A stretch of 64,000 nucleotides of DNA from Pantoea sp. Cy-639 (lineage in GTDB: Bacteria > Pseudomonadota > Gammaproteobacteria > Pseudomonadales > Pseudomonadaceae). Position 1 is the stretch's first letter. Each line of letters opens with the position of its first letter. Both the position numbers and the translations under genes were made by a program. The notes under the pieces were generated by a model. That model made no database searches and was not told the origin of the DNA. It saw only the letters and a list, made by a program, of their open reading frames with translations. The stretch spans positions 1 to 64,000 of the forward strand of contig NZ_VWXI01000004.1 in assembly GCF_011752525.1 (NCBI RefSeq), given 5' to 3'. Below, one piece after another: positions 12,717-21,966 of the stretch.

Positions 12717-13616
12717 ATGACCCTGCAGTACCCAACCATCGCCGATTGCGTCGGCCACACGCCACTGGTGCGCCTGCAGCGCCTGCCCGGGCAGACCAGC
12801 AACACGCTGCTGCTCAAGCTCGAAGGCAACAACCCGGCCGGTTCGGTCAAGGACCGGCCGGCGCTGTCGATGATCACCCGCGCCGAACTGCGCGGCCAGA
12901 TCAAGCCCGGCGACACGCTCATCGAGGCCACCTCCGGCAATACCGGTATCGCCCTGGCCATGGCAGCGGCGATCAAGGGCTACAAGATGATCCTGATCAT
13001 GCCGGACAACTCCACCGCCGAACGCAAGGCGGCGATGACCGCCTATGGCGCCGAGTTGATCCTGGTGGCCAAGGAAGAGGGCATGGAGGGCGCGCGCGAC
13101 CTCGCCGAGAAACTGCAGGCCGAAGGCCGTGGCCTGGTGCTCGACCAGTTCGCCAATGGCGACAATCCGATCGCCCACTACAACAGCACCGGCCCGGAAA
13201 TCTGGCAGCAGACCCAGGGCACCATTACTCATTTCGTCAGCTCCATGGGCACCACCGGTACCATCATGGGCTGCTCGCAATACCTCAAGGAGCAGAACCC
13301 GGCGGTGCAGATCGTCGGCCTGCAGCCCATGGAGGGTTCGGCCATCCCGGGCATCCGCCGCTGGCCGCACGAATACCTGCCGAAGATCTTCGACGCCAGC
13401 CGTGTCGACCAAGTGGTCGACATGTCGCAGCAGGAGGCCGAGGACACCACCCGCCGCCTGGCCCGCGAAGAAGGCATCTTCTGCGGCGTGTCCTCCGGCG
13501 GCGCGGTGGCGGCGATGCTGCGCCTGTCCCGGGACGTCGAGAACGCGGTGATGGTCGCCATCATCTGCGACCGCGGCGACCGCTACCTGTCCACCGGCCT
13601 GTTCGATCCGACCTGA
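12717..13616 (+). CDS. cysM: Cysteine synthase B
   Basis: CysM makes cysteine from O-acetylserine and sulfide or thiosulfate using pyridoxal phosphate. The protein is 299 residues. The PLP lysine is K45 in [11 protein letters not shown]; the substrate loop TSGNTG and the phosphate loop SSMGTTGT follow. The start at 12717 gives the usual MTLQYPTI N-terminus. The TGA stop overlaps the ATG of rlmD, so the two are coupled. Confidence 0.95.
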   Translation: MTLQYPTIADCVGHTPLVRLQRLPGQTSNTLLLKLEGNNPAGSVKDRPALSMITRAELRGQIKPGDTLIEATSGNTGIALAMAAAIKGYKMILIMPDNSTAERKAAMTAYGAELILVAKEEGMEGARDLAEKLQAEGRGLVLDQFANGDNPIAHYNSTGPEIWQQTQGTITHFVSSMGTTGTIMGCSQYLKEQNPAVQIVGLQPMEGSAIPGIRRWPHEYLPKIFDASRVDQVVDMSQQEAEDTTRRLAREEGIFCGVSSGGAVAAMLRLSRDVENAVMVAIICDRGDRYLSTGLFDPT

Positions 13617-14974
13617 TGTCCAGAAAGAAAAGCAACGGCGGCCTGCGCTTCCAGCCAGCCGGTGGCGAGCGTGCCGCACAAGTGCCCGTAGGCAAGAAAC
13701 AGCGCCTGCGCATCGAGCGTGTGTCCGGAGACGGCCGCGGTATCGCCTTCCTCGAAGGGCGTACCTGGTTCGTCAGTGGCGCGCTGGGCGATGAAGAGGT
13801 CGAGGCCCGGGTGCTCGCGGCCCGTGGCAAGGTGGTCGAGGCGCGCCTGGAGCGGGTGTTCCTGGCCAGTCCTGAGCGCCGCGAGGCGCCTTGCCGGCAC
13901 TATGCCCGCTGTGGCGGTTGCAACCTGCAGCACTTGCCGCACGAGGGGCAGTTGGCGCTCAAGCAGCGTCTGTTGGCCGAGCAGTTGCAACGTGTCGCCG
14001 GTCTGCAGCCCGAGGCCTGGGCCGCCCCGTTGAGTGGCCCTGAGTTCGGTTACCGGCGTCGGGCGCGAGTCGCCGTGCGCTGGGACGTCAAGGCACGCCA
14101 GCTCGATGTCGGCTTTCGTGCCGAGGCCAGCCAGGACATCGTCGCCATCGACGACTGCCCGGTGCTGGTACAACCCTTGCAGAATATTCTCCGCCACCTG
14201 CCGACCGTGCTGCGCAGCCTGAGCAAGCCGCAGGCGCTGGGGCACGTGGAACTGTTCAGCGGTACCGCCGAGGCGCTGCTGGTACGTCACGTGGCACCAT
14301 TGCCTGCTGAAGACCTGGCGCGGCTCGAGGCATTCTGTGGCGAAGCCGGTGCCCAACTGTGGCTGCAGGGCGAAGGCCAGCCGGCGCCGGTGGACGGCGC
14401 CGCGAAACTGGGCTTTGCCCTCGAGCCCTGGGGGCTGGAGCTGGCGTGGCGTCCGGGTGACTTCGTCCAGGTCAACGCTCAGGTCAACACGCTGATGATC
14501 GGGCAGGCGCTGGACTGGCTGGCACCCCAGGTGCACGAGCGGGTACTGGACCTGTTCTGCGGCCTGGGCAACTTCGCCCTGCCGCTGGCCCGGCAGGCCC
14601 GCGAGGTGGTGGCGGTGGAGGGCGTGCAGGCGATGGTCGAGCGTGCCGAAGCCAATGCCCGCGACAACAATGTGCATAACGTGCAGTTTTTTCAGGCCGA
14701 TTTATCGCAGCCTTTGGCCGGCGCCGGATGGGCCGCCGAGGGTTTTTCTGCGGTACTCTTGGACCCACCGCGGGACGGCGCTTTCGAGGTGGTGCAAGGC
14801 ATCGCCCGGCTGGGGGCGAAGCGGCTGGTCTATGTATCGTGCAACCCGGCCACGCTGGCGCGAGACGCGCAAGTGCTGGCGGGGCAGGGGTACCGGTTAA
14901 AAAGGGCCGGGATTCTCGACATGTTTCCTCAGACGGCACATGTCGAGGCCATGGCGTTGTTCGAAGCGGACTAG
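13616..14974 (+). CDS. rlmD: 23S rRNA (uracil-1939-C5)-methyltransferase RlmD
   Basis: RlmD (RumA) methylates U1939 of 23S rRNA with S-adenosylmethionine. The protein is 452 residues: an N-terminal TRAM domain (about 25-85), an iron-sulfur cluster bound by C93, C99, C102 and C181, then the methyltransferase domain with DLFCGLGNF and the nucleophile cysteine in [12 protein letters not shown]. The ending [13 protein letters not shown] is also typical. The start overlaps the cysM stop by one base. relA follows after about 110 bases. Confidence 0.95.
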   Translation: MSRKKSNGGLRFQPAGGERAAQVPVGKKQRLRIERVSGDGRGIAFLEGRTWFVSGALGDEEVEARVLAARGKVVEARLERVFLASPERREAPCRHYARCGGCNLQHLPHEGQLALKQRLLAEQLQRVAGLQPEAWAAPLSGPEFGYRRRARVAVRWDVKARQLDVGFRAEASQDIVAIDDCPVLVQPLQNILRHLPTVLRSLSKPQALGHVELFSGTAEALLVRHVAPLPAEDLARLEAFCGEAGAQLWLQGEGQPAPVDGAAKLGFALEPWGLELAWRPGDFVQVNAQVNTLMIGQALDWLAPQVHERVLDLFCGLGNFALPLARQAREVVAVEGVQAMVERAEANARDNNVHNVQFFQADLSQPLAGAGWAAEGFSAVLLDPPRDGAFEVVQGIARLGAKRLVYVSCNPATLARDAQVLAGQGYRLKRAGILDMFPQTAHVEAMALFEAD

Positions 14975-15088
14975 CCGGGGTCATGAGGCCCCGGCTGGTC
15001 CTCTTGGTGCCGTCCTCAGGGATTGAAGGCGACACAGGTGATTGCCAGCGCACCCGAGTGGTGCGCTGTATGGAAAGGTAGAACAAAG

Positions 15089-17329
15089 ATGGTACAGGTG
15101 AGAGTGCACCAGCCGGTCAACAACGACGGCAGTATCAATCTCGAAGCATGGCTCGATCATGTGGTCAGCGTCGATTCCCAGCTTGACCGCACGGCGCTCA
15201 AGGACGCCTGCGAGTTCACCCAGGAGATCGAGAAGAAGGGCAACCCGGCCAAGCATTCCTGGGCCGACGGCACGTCCAGCTTCCAGGCCGGACTGGAGAT
15301 CGCCGAGATCCTCGCCGACCTCAAGCTCGACCAGGACTCGCTGGTGGCGGCGGTGATCTACCGCTCGGTGCGCGAAGGCAAGGTGACCTTGGCCGAAGTC
15401 GGCCAGCGCTTCGGTCCGGTGGTGTCCAAGCTGATCGACGGCGTGCTGCGCATGGCCGCCATCAGCGCCAGCCTGAGCCCGCGCCAGTCGCTGGTGCTGG
15501 GCTCGCAGGCGCAGGTGGAGAACCTGCGCAAGATGCTCGTGGCCATGGTCGATGATGTGCGGGTGGCGTTGATCAAACTCGCCGAACGTACCTGTGCCAT
15601 TCGCGCAGTCAAGGCCGCCGATGACGAAAAGCGCCTGCGGGTGGCCCGCGAAGTCTTCGATATCTATGCGCCGCTGGCTCACCGCCTGGGCATCGGCCAT
15701 ATCAAGTGGGAGCTCGAGGACCTGTCGTTCCGCTACCTCGAACCCGACCAGTACAAGCAGATCGCCAAACTGCTGCATGAGCGGCGGCTGGACCGTGAGC
15801 GGTTCATCAGCGATGTGATGAACCAGTTGCAGAACGAGCTGCTGGCCACCGGCGTCAACGCCGATATCAGCGGTCGGGCGAAACACATCTATTCGATCTG
15901 GCGCAAGATGCAGCGCAAGGGCCTGGAATTCAGCCAGATCTACGATGTGCGCGCGGTGCGCGTGCTGGTGCCGGAGGTGCGTGACTGCTACACCGCTCTG
16001 GGCATCGTCCATACCCTGTGGCGGCACATCCCCAAGGAGTTCGACGACTACATCGCCAACCCCAAGGAGAACGGCTACCGCTCGCTGCACACGGCAGTGA
16101 TCGGCCCCGAAGGCAAGGTGCTCGAGGTGCAGATCCGCACCCACTCGATGCACGAGGAGGCCGAGCTGGGAGTCTGCGCCCACTGGCGCTACAAGGGCAC
16201 CGACGTCAAGTCCGGTTCCAACCACTACGAAGAGAAGATCTCCTGGCTGCGCCAGGTACTCGAGTGGCACGAGGAACTGGGTGACATCGGTGGCCTGGCC
16301 GAGCAGCTGCGGGTCGACATCGAGCCCGACCGGGTCTACGTGTTCACCCCCGACGGCCATGCCATCGACCTGCCCAAGGGCGCCACGCCGCTGGATTTCG
16401 CCTACCGCGTGCACACCGAGATCGGCCACAATTGCCGCGGCGCCAAGATCAACGGGCGCATCGTGCCGCTCAACTACAGCCTGCAGACCGGCGAGCAGGT
16501 GGAGATCATCACCAGCAAGCACGGCAGCCCGAGTCGCGACTGGCTGAACTCCAACCTCGGCTACGTGACCACCTCGCGGGCGCGGGCCAAGATCGTCCAT
16601 TGGTTCAAGCTGCAGGCCCGCGACCAGAACGTCGCCGCCGGCAAGACCCTGATCGAGCGTGAGCTGGCGCGACTGGGCCTGCCACAGGTGGACTTCGAGC
16701 GCCTGGCCGAGAAGGCCAACGTCAAGACCGCCGAGGACATGTTCGCCGCGCTGGGCGCCGGCGACCTGCGCCTGGCGCACATGGTCAACGCTGCCCAGCA
16801 ATTGCTCGAGCCGGAGCGTATCGAGCCGGTCGAGCTGATCCCGCGCCAGGCCCGTGGCATTCGCGCGGGCAAGCGCAGCGATATCCAGATCCAGGGGGTC
16901 GGCAACCTGCTCACGCAGATGGCCGGTTGCTGCCAGCCGCTGCCAGGTGATGCCATCGTCGGCTACATCACCCAGGGGCGTGGCGTGAGCATCCACCGCC
17001 AGGATTGCGCCTCGGTGCTGCAACTGGCCGGCAAGGAACCGGAGCGGATCATCCAGGTCAGCTGGGGGCCGATCCCGGTACAGACCTATCCGGTGGATAT
17101 CGTCATCCGTGCCTATGACCGTCCGGGTTTGCTGCGTGATGTGTCGCAGGTGCTGCTCAACGAGAAGATCAACGTGCTGGCGGTCAACACCCGCTCGAAC
17201 AAGGAAGACAACACCGCGCTGATGTCGCTGACCATCGAGATTCCCGGCCTGGATGCCCTTGGGCGCTTGCTCGGCAGGATCTCGCAATTGCCCAACATCA
17301 TCGAGACGCGGCGTAACCGTACCCCTTGA
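15089..17329 (+). CDS. relA: (p)ppGpp synthetase RelA
   Basis: RelA makes (p)ppGpp on ribosomes stalled by uncharged tRNA and triggers the stringent response. At 746 residues the length is normal. An HD-like region near the N-terminus lacks the hydrolase HD residues, as expected for RelA rather than SpoT. The synthetase domain carries EFDD at about 317-320 followed by YIANPKENGYRSLHT. A TGS domain (about 412-472), a zinc-finger-like region with AGCC (about 610) and a C-terminal ACT domain (from about 670) follow. The start is the ATG 23 codons into the open frame, giving MVQVRVHQPV. Confidence 0.95.
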   Translation: MVQVRVHQPVNNDGSINLEAWLDHVVSVDSQLDRTALKDACEFTQEIEKKGNPAKHSWADGTSSFQAGLEIAEILADLKLDQDSLVAAVIYRSVREGKVTLAEVGQRFGPVVSKLIDGVLRMAAISASLSPRQSLVLGSQAQVENLRKMLVAMVDDVRVALIKLAERTCAIRAVKAADDEKRLRVAREVFDIYAPLAHRLGIGHIKWELEDLSFRYLEPDQYKQIAKLLHERRLDRERFISDVMNQLQNELLATGVNADISGRAKHIYSIWRKMQRKGLEFSQIYDVRAVRVLVPEVRDCYTALGIVHTLWRHIPKEFDDYIANPKENGYRSLHTAVIGPEGKVLEVQIRTHSMHEEAELGVCAHWRYKGTDVKSGSNHYEEKISWLRQVLEWHEELGDIGGLAEQLRVDIEPDRVYVFTPDGHAIDLPKGATPLDFAYRVHTEIGHNCRGAKINGRIVPLNYSLQTGEQVEIITSKHGSPSRDWLNSNLGYVTTSRARAKIVHWFKLQARDQNVAAGKTLIERELARLGLPQVDFERLAEKANVKTAEDMFAALGAGDLRLAHMVNAAQQLLEPERIEPVELIPRQARGIRAGKRSDIQIQGVGNLLTQMAGCCQPLPGDAIVGYITQGRGVSIHRQDCASVLQLAGKEPERIIQVSWGPIPVQTYPVDIVIRAYDRPGLLRDVSQVLLNEKINVLAVNTRSNKEDNTALMSLTIEIPGLDALGRLLGRISQLPNIIETRRNRTP

Positions 17330-17335
17330 TATCGA

Positions 17336-17359
17336 CATCGCGGGGCATGCCCCGCGATG
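17336..17359. repeat. Perfect 24-bp palindrome between relA and mazG
   Basis: The sequence catcgcggggcatgccccgc and its continuation to 17359 are their own reverse complement. It lies directly after the relA stop, 19 bases before mazG. It could be a terminator, attenuator or a trimmed REP core; no T-run follows. Confidence 0.7.
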
Positions 17360-17378
17360 AGGCCGGTAAGGACAATCC

Positions 17379-18212
17379 ATGACCTACACCCTCGACGACC
17401 TCCTGCACCTGATGGCCCGCCTGCGTGACCCGCGCCACGGTTGCCCCTGGGACCTGAAGCAGGATTACGCCAGCATTGTCCCGCACACGATCGAAGAGGC
17501 CTACGAAGTCGCCGATACCATCGAACGCGGTGATTTCGAGCACTTGCAAGGCGAGTTGGGCGACCTGTTGTTCCAGGTGGTCTACTACAGCCAGCTGGCG
17601 CGGGAAGAAGGGCGCTTCGCTTTCGCCGGCGTGGTCGACTCGATCACCCGCAAGCTGATCCGCCGCCACCCCCATGTCTTCCCTACGGGCGATCTCTATG
17701 CGCCCCTGGACACCCCGGCCTTGAGCGAGACCCAGATCAAGTCGCGCTGGGAGGCGATCAAGGCCGAGGAGCGCGCCGAGAAAAGCGCGCCCGAGCAGTT
17801 GTCGCTGCTCGACGATGTGCCGGCAACCCTGCCGGCCTTGTCGCGTGCCGCCAAGTTGCAGAAGCGTGCGGCGACGGTCGGTTTCGACTGGCCCGAGGCC
17901 CTGCCGGTGCTGGACAAGGTGCGCGAGGAGCTCGACGAAGTGCTGCAGGCCATGGCCGATGGCGATGGTGACGCGCTGGAGGACGAACTGGGCGACCTGC
18001 TGTTCGCCACCGTCAACCTGGCCCGTCACCTGCAACACGACCCGGAAAACGCCCTGCGCCGTGCGAACCGCAAGTTCGAGCGACGCTTTCGCTTCATCGA
18101 ACAGGCATTGCGCGAGCAGGGCCTGTCCATCCAAGATCGTACCCTCGACGAACTGGACGCCCTGTGGGGCGAGGCCAAGCGTCAGGAAAAGAACCTGCCC
18201 AGCTGCGGCTGA
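17379..18212 (+). CDS. mazG: Nucleoside triphosphate pyrophosphohydrolase MazG
   Basis: MazG hydrolyses nucleoside triphosphates to monophosphates and in E. coli limits (p)ppGpp build-up. The protein is 277 residues with two tandem MazG domains. The first has the metal-binding EEAYE and E-L-GDLLFQ motifs; the second repeats this as EELDE and DELGDLLFATVN. The signature CPWDLKQ is near the start. Its place next to relA is conserved in Pseudomonas and fits a role in nucleotide homeostasis. Confidence 0.95.
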   Translation: MTYTLDDLLHLMARLRDPRHGCPWDLKQDYASIVPHTIEEAYEVADTIERGDFEHLQGELGDLLFQVVYYSQLAREEGRFAFAGVVDSITRKLIRRHPHVFPTGDLYAPLDTPALSETQIKSRWEAIKAEERAEKSAPEQLSLLDDVPATLPALSRAAKLQKRAATVGFDWPEALPVLDKVREELDEVLQAMADGDGDALEDELGDLLFATVNLARHLQHDPENALRRANRKFERRFRFIEQALREQGLSIQDRTLDELDALWGEAKRQEKNLPSCG

Positions 18213-18238
18213 GCCGATGCATAAGTGAGTGAACACCC

Positions 18239-18778
18239 ATGAGCCTTTCCCTTCGCGATCAATTGCTCAAAGCCGGTCTGGTCAACCAGAAACAGGTTTC
18301 CCAGACCAACAAAGCCGAGAAGAAACAAAAGCGCCTGGAGCACAAAGGCCAGGTCGAGGTGGATGACACCCAGCAGCGCCAGGCCAAGGAGGCCATGGCC
18401 GAAAAGGCCAGGAAGGACCAGGAGCTGAATCGCCAGGTCCAGGAAAAAGCCGAGCAGAAGGCCCGCGCGGCGCAGATCAAGCAGCTGATTGAGGCGACCC
18501 GCCTGCCCAAGCTGACGACCGAGGACTACTACAACTTCGTCGACGACAAAAAGGTCAAGCGTATCGCCGTCAATGCCCTGATGCGCAGCAAGCTGAGTAA
18601 CGGCGCGTTGGCGATCGTGGCGCATGGCGGCGGCTACGAGGTGATTCCTCGCGAGGCGGCGGTGAAGATCCAGGAGCGTGACCCCAATCGCATCCTGCTG
18701 CTCAACACCCACGTCGAGGAGGCGGACGAGGACGACCCGTACGCGGCCTACAAGATCCCTGACGATCTGATGTGGTAA
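18239..18778 (+). CDS. DUF2058 family protein
   Basis: A 179-residue protein of the DUF2058 (YaiL-like) family, function unknown. The N-terminus (LSLRDQLLKAGLVNQKQ) is a conserved family mark. Residues about 25-85 are highly charged, lysine- and glutamate-rich and likely coiled-coil or nucleolytic-RNA-binding-like; a compact C-terminal domain ends in YKIPDDLMW. It follows mazG after 26 bases and is closed by a strong terminator. Confidence 0.88.
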   Translation: MSLSLRDQLLKAGLVNQKQVSQTNKAEKKQKRLEHKGQVEVDDTQQRQAKEAMAEKARKDQELNRQVQEKAEQKARAAQIKQLIEATRLPKLTTEDYYNFVDDKKVKRIAVNALMRSKLSNGALAIVAHGGGYEVIPREAAVKIQERDPNRILLLNTHVEEADEDDPYAAYKIPDDLMW

Positions 18779-18783
18779 ACACG

Positions 18784-18808
18784 AAAACCCCGCCTAGGCG
18801 GGGTTTTT
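18784..18808 (+). terminator. Rho-independent terminator after the DUF2058 gene
   Basis: A GC-rich stem (ccccgcc/ggcgggg) with a two-base loop is followed by TTTTT; the A-run on the other side lets it also act for the convergent 60-residue gene. Confidence 0.9.
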
Positions 18809-18824
18809 CATGGGAAGACCGGGG

Positions 18825-19007
18825 TCATTGCGACTCGCGCTGGTGCTCGAGGGTTTCCAGTTCCTGGCGATACTGGTGGGCCTGGTGTTCTTCGTGGAAC
18901 ATGCCGACCAGTTGGCCTTGCTGATGCACTTCCCAGATCCGCACGCCAGCGGCCAGGCCTTCGTGGGACATTTTCGATTCGTCGCGTTCGATTACTTGGA
19001 CTGTCAT
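18825..19007 (-). CDS. Small conserved-looking protein, 60 residues
   Basis: I do not recognise a named family. The 60-residue acidic, glutamine- and histidine-rich protein reads MTVQVIERDESKMSHEG at its start and ends in a predicted helix (ETLEHQRESQ). A GGAG lies just upstream of the ATG, the codon usage fits the genome, and a terminator follows the stop. These support a real gene. No signal peptide or membrane segment is seen. Confidence 0.65.
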   Translation of the reverse strand: MTVQVIERDESKMSHEGLAAGVRIWEVHQQGQLVGMFHEEHQAHQYRQELETLEHQRESQ

Positions 19008-19173
19008 CGCTAAACTCCACTTCTTCAGTTGGCTGCGACAGTGTGTCGCACACCCTCTTTATAGAATTTGTTAGCAGGCTAAGTAAATAAAACGGCGATG
19101 AAACAAGTTTCATGTACGGGCCCTGTCGCGGCAGCGGGCTTGCCCTGCGACAGCGTGACGAAGGCATGAAAAA

Positions 19174-19192
19174 GCCCCGCACGAGGCGGGGC
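19174..19192 (-). terminator. Terminator of the DUF3108 gene
   Basis: A 7-bp GC stem (gccccgc/gcggggc) with a 5-base loop; on the minus strand it is followed by TTTTT, placing it about 20 bases after the DUF3108 stop. Confidence 0.85.
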
Positions 19193-19214
19193 TTCGGGTA
19201 TTGCCGGGTGGCGA

Positions 19215-19925
19215 TCAGTTGCCCTTGACCGCCTTGCCGTCGACCGTGCCGTCCTGCAGCACGATCACGTACTCCTTGCCGTCGGTCTCGACCTGGCGCA
19301 GTTGTACCAGCAGATAGTCCCAGTCCTTGGCGAACCACAGCTCGGTGATGCGCTTGTTCTGGCTCGGGTCGCGCACGCGCTCGACCTTGACCGCATCGAC
19401 ATGGCCGGCCTTGGTGGCGACTTTCTCGGTACCCAGCACGCGGAAGTCGTAGGTGTCGATTTCGTCGCCGTCGACCACCTGGTAGGTCATGCTCTTCTTG
19501 CCAGCGGCCACGTCATGCTGCAGGGCCAGCTGGTACGAAGACTTGTCCAGAACGCCGCGGTTCAGCGGCAGGTTGACCGGGTTGCCACGGTCGCTGCCGG
19601 TGACTTTCTTGCTGGTCCAGTCGAAGTCGAGGTCGATCTTCTTCGCCTTGCCCAGGCCGCCGCGCTCGAAGTGATACGTCTGCGGCAGCAGGGTATCGTT
19701 GTCCAGGCGCAGGGTGCTTTGCTCGGTCAGGCTGGCGATCATCATCGAGGCCTTGAAGTTGAGCCCCCAGAGACCGTTGGCTTTCTTTTCCAGGCTGCGT
19801 TCAGCGGTGCCGCTCATGGGCAACTGCTTCCAGTCGGCCGTGTAGCTGGCCGTGAAGGGCTTCAGATCAGCTGCCTGGAGGGGCAGGGCGAGCACGGCGA
19901 GTGCCAAGAGCAGGGCGCGACGCAT
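19215..19925 (-). CDS. DUF3108 periplasmic protein
   Basis: A 236-residue exported protein of the DUF3108 family, function unknown. A signal peptide (MRRALLLALAVLALPLQAA) is followed by the conserved start of the mature part, LKPFTASYTADWKQLP, and a beta-rich body. AGGAG precedes the ATG closely. It is the last gene of a minus-strand cluster after purM and purN, nine bases beyond purN, so it is probably transcribed with them. Confidence 0.88.
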   Translation of the reverse strand: MRRALLLALAVLALPLQAADLKPFTASYTADWKQLPMSGTAERSLEKKANGLWGLNFKASMMIASLTEQSTLRLDNDTLLPQTYHFERGGLGKAKKIDLDFDWTSKKVTGSDRGNPVNLPLNRGVLDKSSYQLALQHDVAAGKKSMTYQVVDGDEIDTYDFRVLGTEKVATKAGHVDAVKVERVRDPSQNKRITELWFAKDWDYLLVQLRQVETDGKEYVIVLQDGTVDGKAVKGN

Positions 19926-19933
19926 AAGTTCTC

Positions 19934-20578
19934 CTAGGATCGAATCAAGTGACCGCTGGCCGGCAGCGGCAGGCCATCCAGTAATGCACCCTGTTCGCCC
20001 AGACGCAAGCGTCCTTCGGCGAACCAGCGCACCGCCAGCGGGTAGATCTGGTGTTCCTGCAGGTGCACGCGCTGGGCGAGCGCCTGTGCGGTGTCGTCCG
20101 TGGCCACCGGAACCACAGCCTGTACGACCAGAGGCCCTCCGTCGAGTTCCTCGGTGACGAAGTGCACGCTGCAGCCATGTTCCGCATCGCCGGCCTCGAG
20201 GGCACGCTGATGGGTGTTCAGGCCTTTGTACTTCGGCAACAGTGACGGATGTATGTTCAGCAGTCGGCCCTGGTAGTGGCGCACGAAGCCGCCACTGAGA
20301 ATCCGCATGAAACCGGCCAGGACCACCAGGTCGGGCTTGAAACCGTCGATCAGCGCCATCAGCGCGGCATCGAAGGCTTCACGGCCGGCGAAATCGGTGT
20401 GCGGCAGTACCGCCGTATCGATGCCGGCCGCCTTGGCACGTTCCAGTCCGTAGGCGTCGGCGCGGTTCGAGATCACCGCGCCGATGCGTACCGGGCTGTC
20501 GCTGCTGCTGTTGCTGTCGATCAGCGCTTGCAGGTTGCTGCCGGAGCCCGACAGCAACACGACTACGTTACAGGGCAT
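19934..20578 (-). CDS. purN: Phosphoribosylglycinamide formyltransferase
   Basis: PurN transfers a formyl group from 10-formyl-tetrahydrofolate to glycinamide ribonucleotide, the third step of purine synthesis. The protein is 214 residues. GSGSNLQALID near the N-terminus binds substrate phosphate; the catalytic triad is seen as N and H in NIHPSLLP and D in TEELDGGP. Its start overlaps the purM stop by one base. The open frame extends 25 codons upstream but that part is purM shadow. Confidence 0.96.
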   Translation of the reverse strand: MPCNVVVLLSGSGSNLQALIDSNSSSDSPVRIGAVISNRADAYGLERAKAAGIDTAVLPHTDFAGREAFDAALMALIDGFKPDLVVLAGFMRILSGGFVRHYQGRLLNIHPSLLPKYKGLNTHQRALEAGDAEHGCSVHFVTEELDGGPLVVQAVVPVATDDTAQALAQRVHLQEHQIYPLAVRWFAEGRLRLGEQGALLDGLPLPASGHLIRS

Positions 20579-21636
20579 CAGTGTGCCTTGAGGTTGTGCA
20601 GCTCGACCTGGGCGGCGCCTTCGGCGGCCTCGGCGATCTGGCCGATGACCCACGGCTGCTCACCAGCGGCACGCAGCACGTTCAGGGCGTTGTCGACCTG
20701 GTCCTGGGCCACGCAGATGACCATGCCCACGCCGCAGTTCAGCACGCGGTGCATTTCGTGCTCGTCGACGTTGCCTTTTGCCTGCAGGAAGTCGAACACC
20801 GCCGGGCGCTGCCAGCTGGCCACGTCGATGATGGCCTGGGCGTTTTCCGGCAGTACGCGCGGGATGTTGTCCAGCAGGCCGCCGCCGGTGATGTGGGCCA
20901 TGGCCTTGACCGCGCCGGTCTGCTTGATCAGTTGCAGCAGCGGCTTGACGTAGATGCGGGTCGGTGCCATCAGCAGGTCGGCCAGCGGCTTGCCGTCGAG
21001 CTGGGTGTTGGCGATGTCGGTACCGGACACTTCGAGGATCTTGCGGATCAGCGAGTAGCCGTTGGAGTGCGGGCCGGAGGACGGCAGGGCGATCAGGGCG
21101 TCACCGGTGACCACTTTCGAGCCGTCGATGATTTCCGATTTTTCCACCACGCCGACACAGAAACCGGCCAGGTCGTAGTCCTCGCCCTCGTACATGCCCG
21201 GCATCTCGGCGGTCTCGCCACCGACCAGCGAGCAGCCGGCCAGTTCGCAACCGGCGCCAATGCCGGTGACCACGGTGGCGGCCACGTCGACGTTGAGCTT
21301 GCCGGTGGCGTAGTAGTCGAGGAAGAACAGTGGCTCGGCGCCGCACACCACCAGGTCGTTGACGCACATGGCGACCAGGTCCTGGCCGATGCTGTCGTGC
21401 TTGTTCAGGTTCAGTGCCAGGCGCAGCTTGGTGCCGACGCCGTCGGTGCCGGAGACCAGCACCGGCTGCTTGTAGCCGGCCGGGATCTCGCAGAGGGCGC
21501 CGAAGCCGCCCAGGCCACCCATGACTTCAGGGCGTGCGGTGCGCTTGGCGACGCCCTTGATGCGTTCGACCAGTGCTTCGCCGGCGTCGATGTCTACACC
21601 GGCGTCTTTGTAGCTCAGGGAGGGTTGCTTGCTCAT
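20578..21636 (-). CDS. purM: Phosphoribosylformylglycinamidine cyclo-ligase
   Basis: PurM closes the imidazole ring to make AIR, the fifth step of purine synthesis, using ATP. The protein is 352 residues, normal length. The start [14 protein letters not shown] and the [10 protein letters not shown] loop are hallmarks; [11 protein letters not shown] is also conserved. It is followed by purN with a one-base overlap. Confidence 0.97.
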   Translation of the reverse strand: MSKQPSLSYKDAGVDIDAGEALVERIKGVAKRTARPEVMGGLGGFGALCEIPAGYKQPVLVSGTDGVGTKLRLALNLNKHDSIGQDLVAMCVNDLVVCGAEPLFFLDYYATGKLNVDVAATVVTGIGAGCELAGCSLVGGETAEMPGMYEGEDYDLAGFCVGVVEKSEIIDGSKVVTGDALIALPSSGPHSNGYSLIRKILEVSGTDIANTQLDGKPLADLLMAPTRIYVKPLLQLIKQTGAVKAMAHITGGGLLDNIPRVLPENAQAIIDVASWQRPAVFDFLQAKGNVDEHEMHRVLNCGVGMVICVAQDQVDNALNVLRAAGEQPWVIGQIAEAAEGAAQVELHNLKAH

Positions 21637-21862
21637 TGATCCAGGCCTTTAGAGGGAGGGACTCATAGAAAACGACCGGGACGGCCAAGGCCGACTGGAA
21701 AGAGTGCGGCTGCCTGTTCGTCACTGGTCTGCGAAGGCGCGCGATTTTATCAGGGTTGCCTTCAAGCGGCCATCCTCAGGCCGACGGGCAGGCTGCAATT
21801 GTGGGCAAAAAACGGTGTTTCACGGTCTGTGGCTGGTTGCCGTGCCAGGGCCTGTATAAGGT

Positions 21863-21882
21863 ATACGCATGGCGATGCGTAT
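21863..21882. promoter_or_regulatory. Hairpin in the purM/DUF2066 intergenic region
   Basis: The 330-base gap between purM and the DUF2066 gene contains divergent promoter regions that I cannot place exactly. The only clear structure is an 8-bp perfect stem (atacgcat/atgcgtat, 4-base loop) about 85 bases before the DUF2066 start. It could be an operator or 5' leader hairpin. Confidence 0.35.
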
Positions 21883-21966
21883 CCTGCTGAGCATTTTCCG
21901 TGGCCGCGCGGTCACAGCGACAGGTTCGGGCGTATCGCCCCTTGGTCATCTGGACAGGAATCCTTC

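Noticed and set aside
14981..17380. A 799-codon open frame opposite relA
   Set aside because: RelA is clear on the other strand with all domains; this frame is the usual reverse shadow of high-GC coding DNA.
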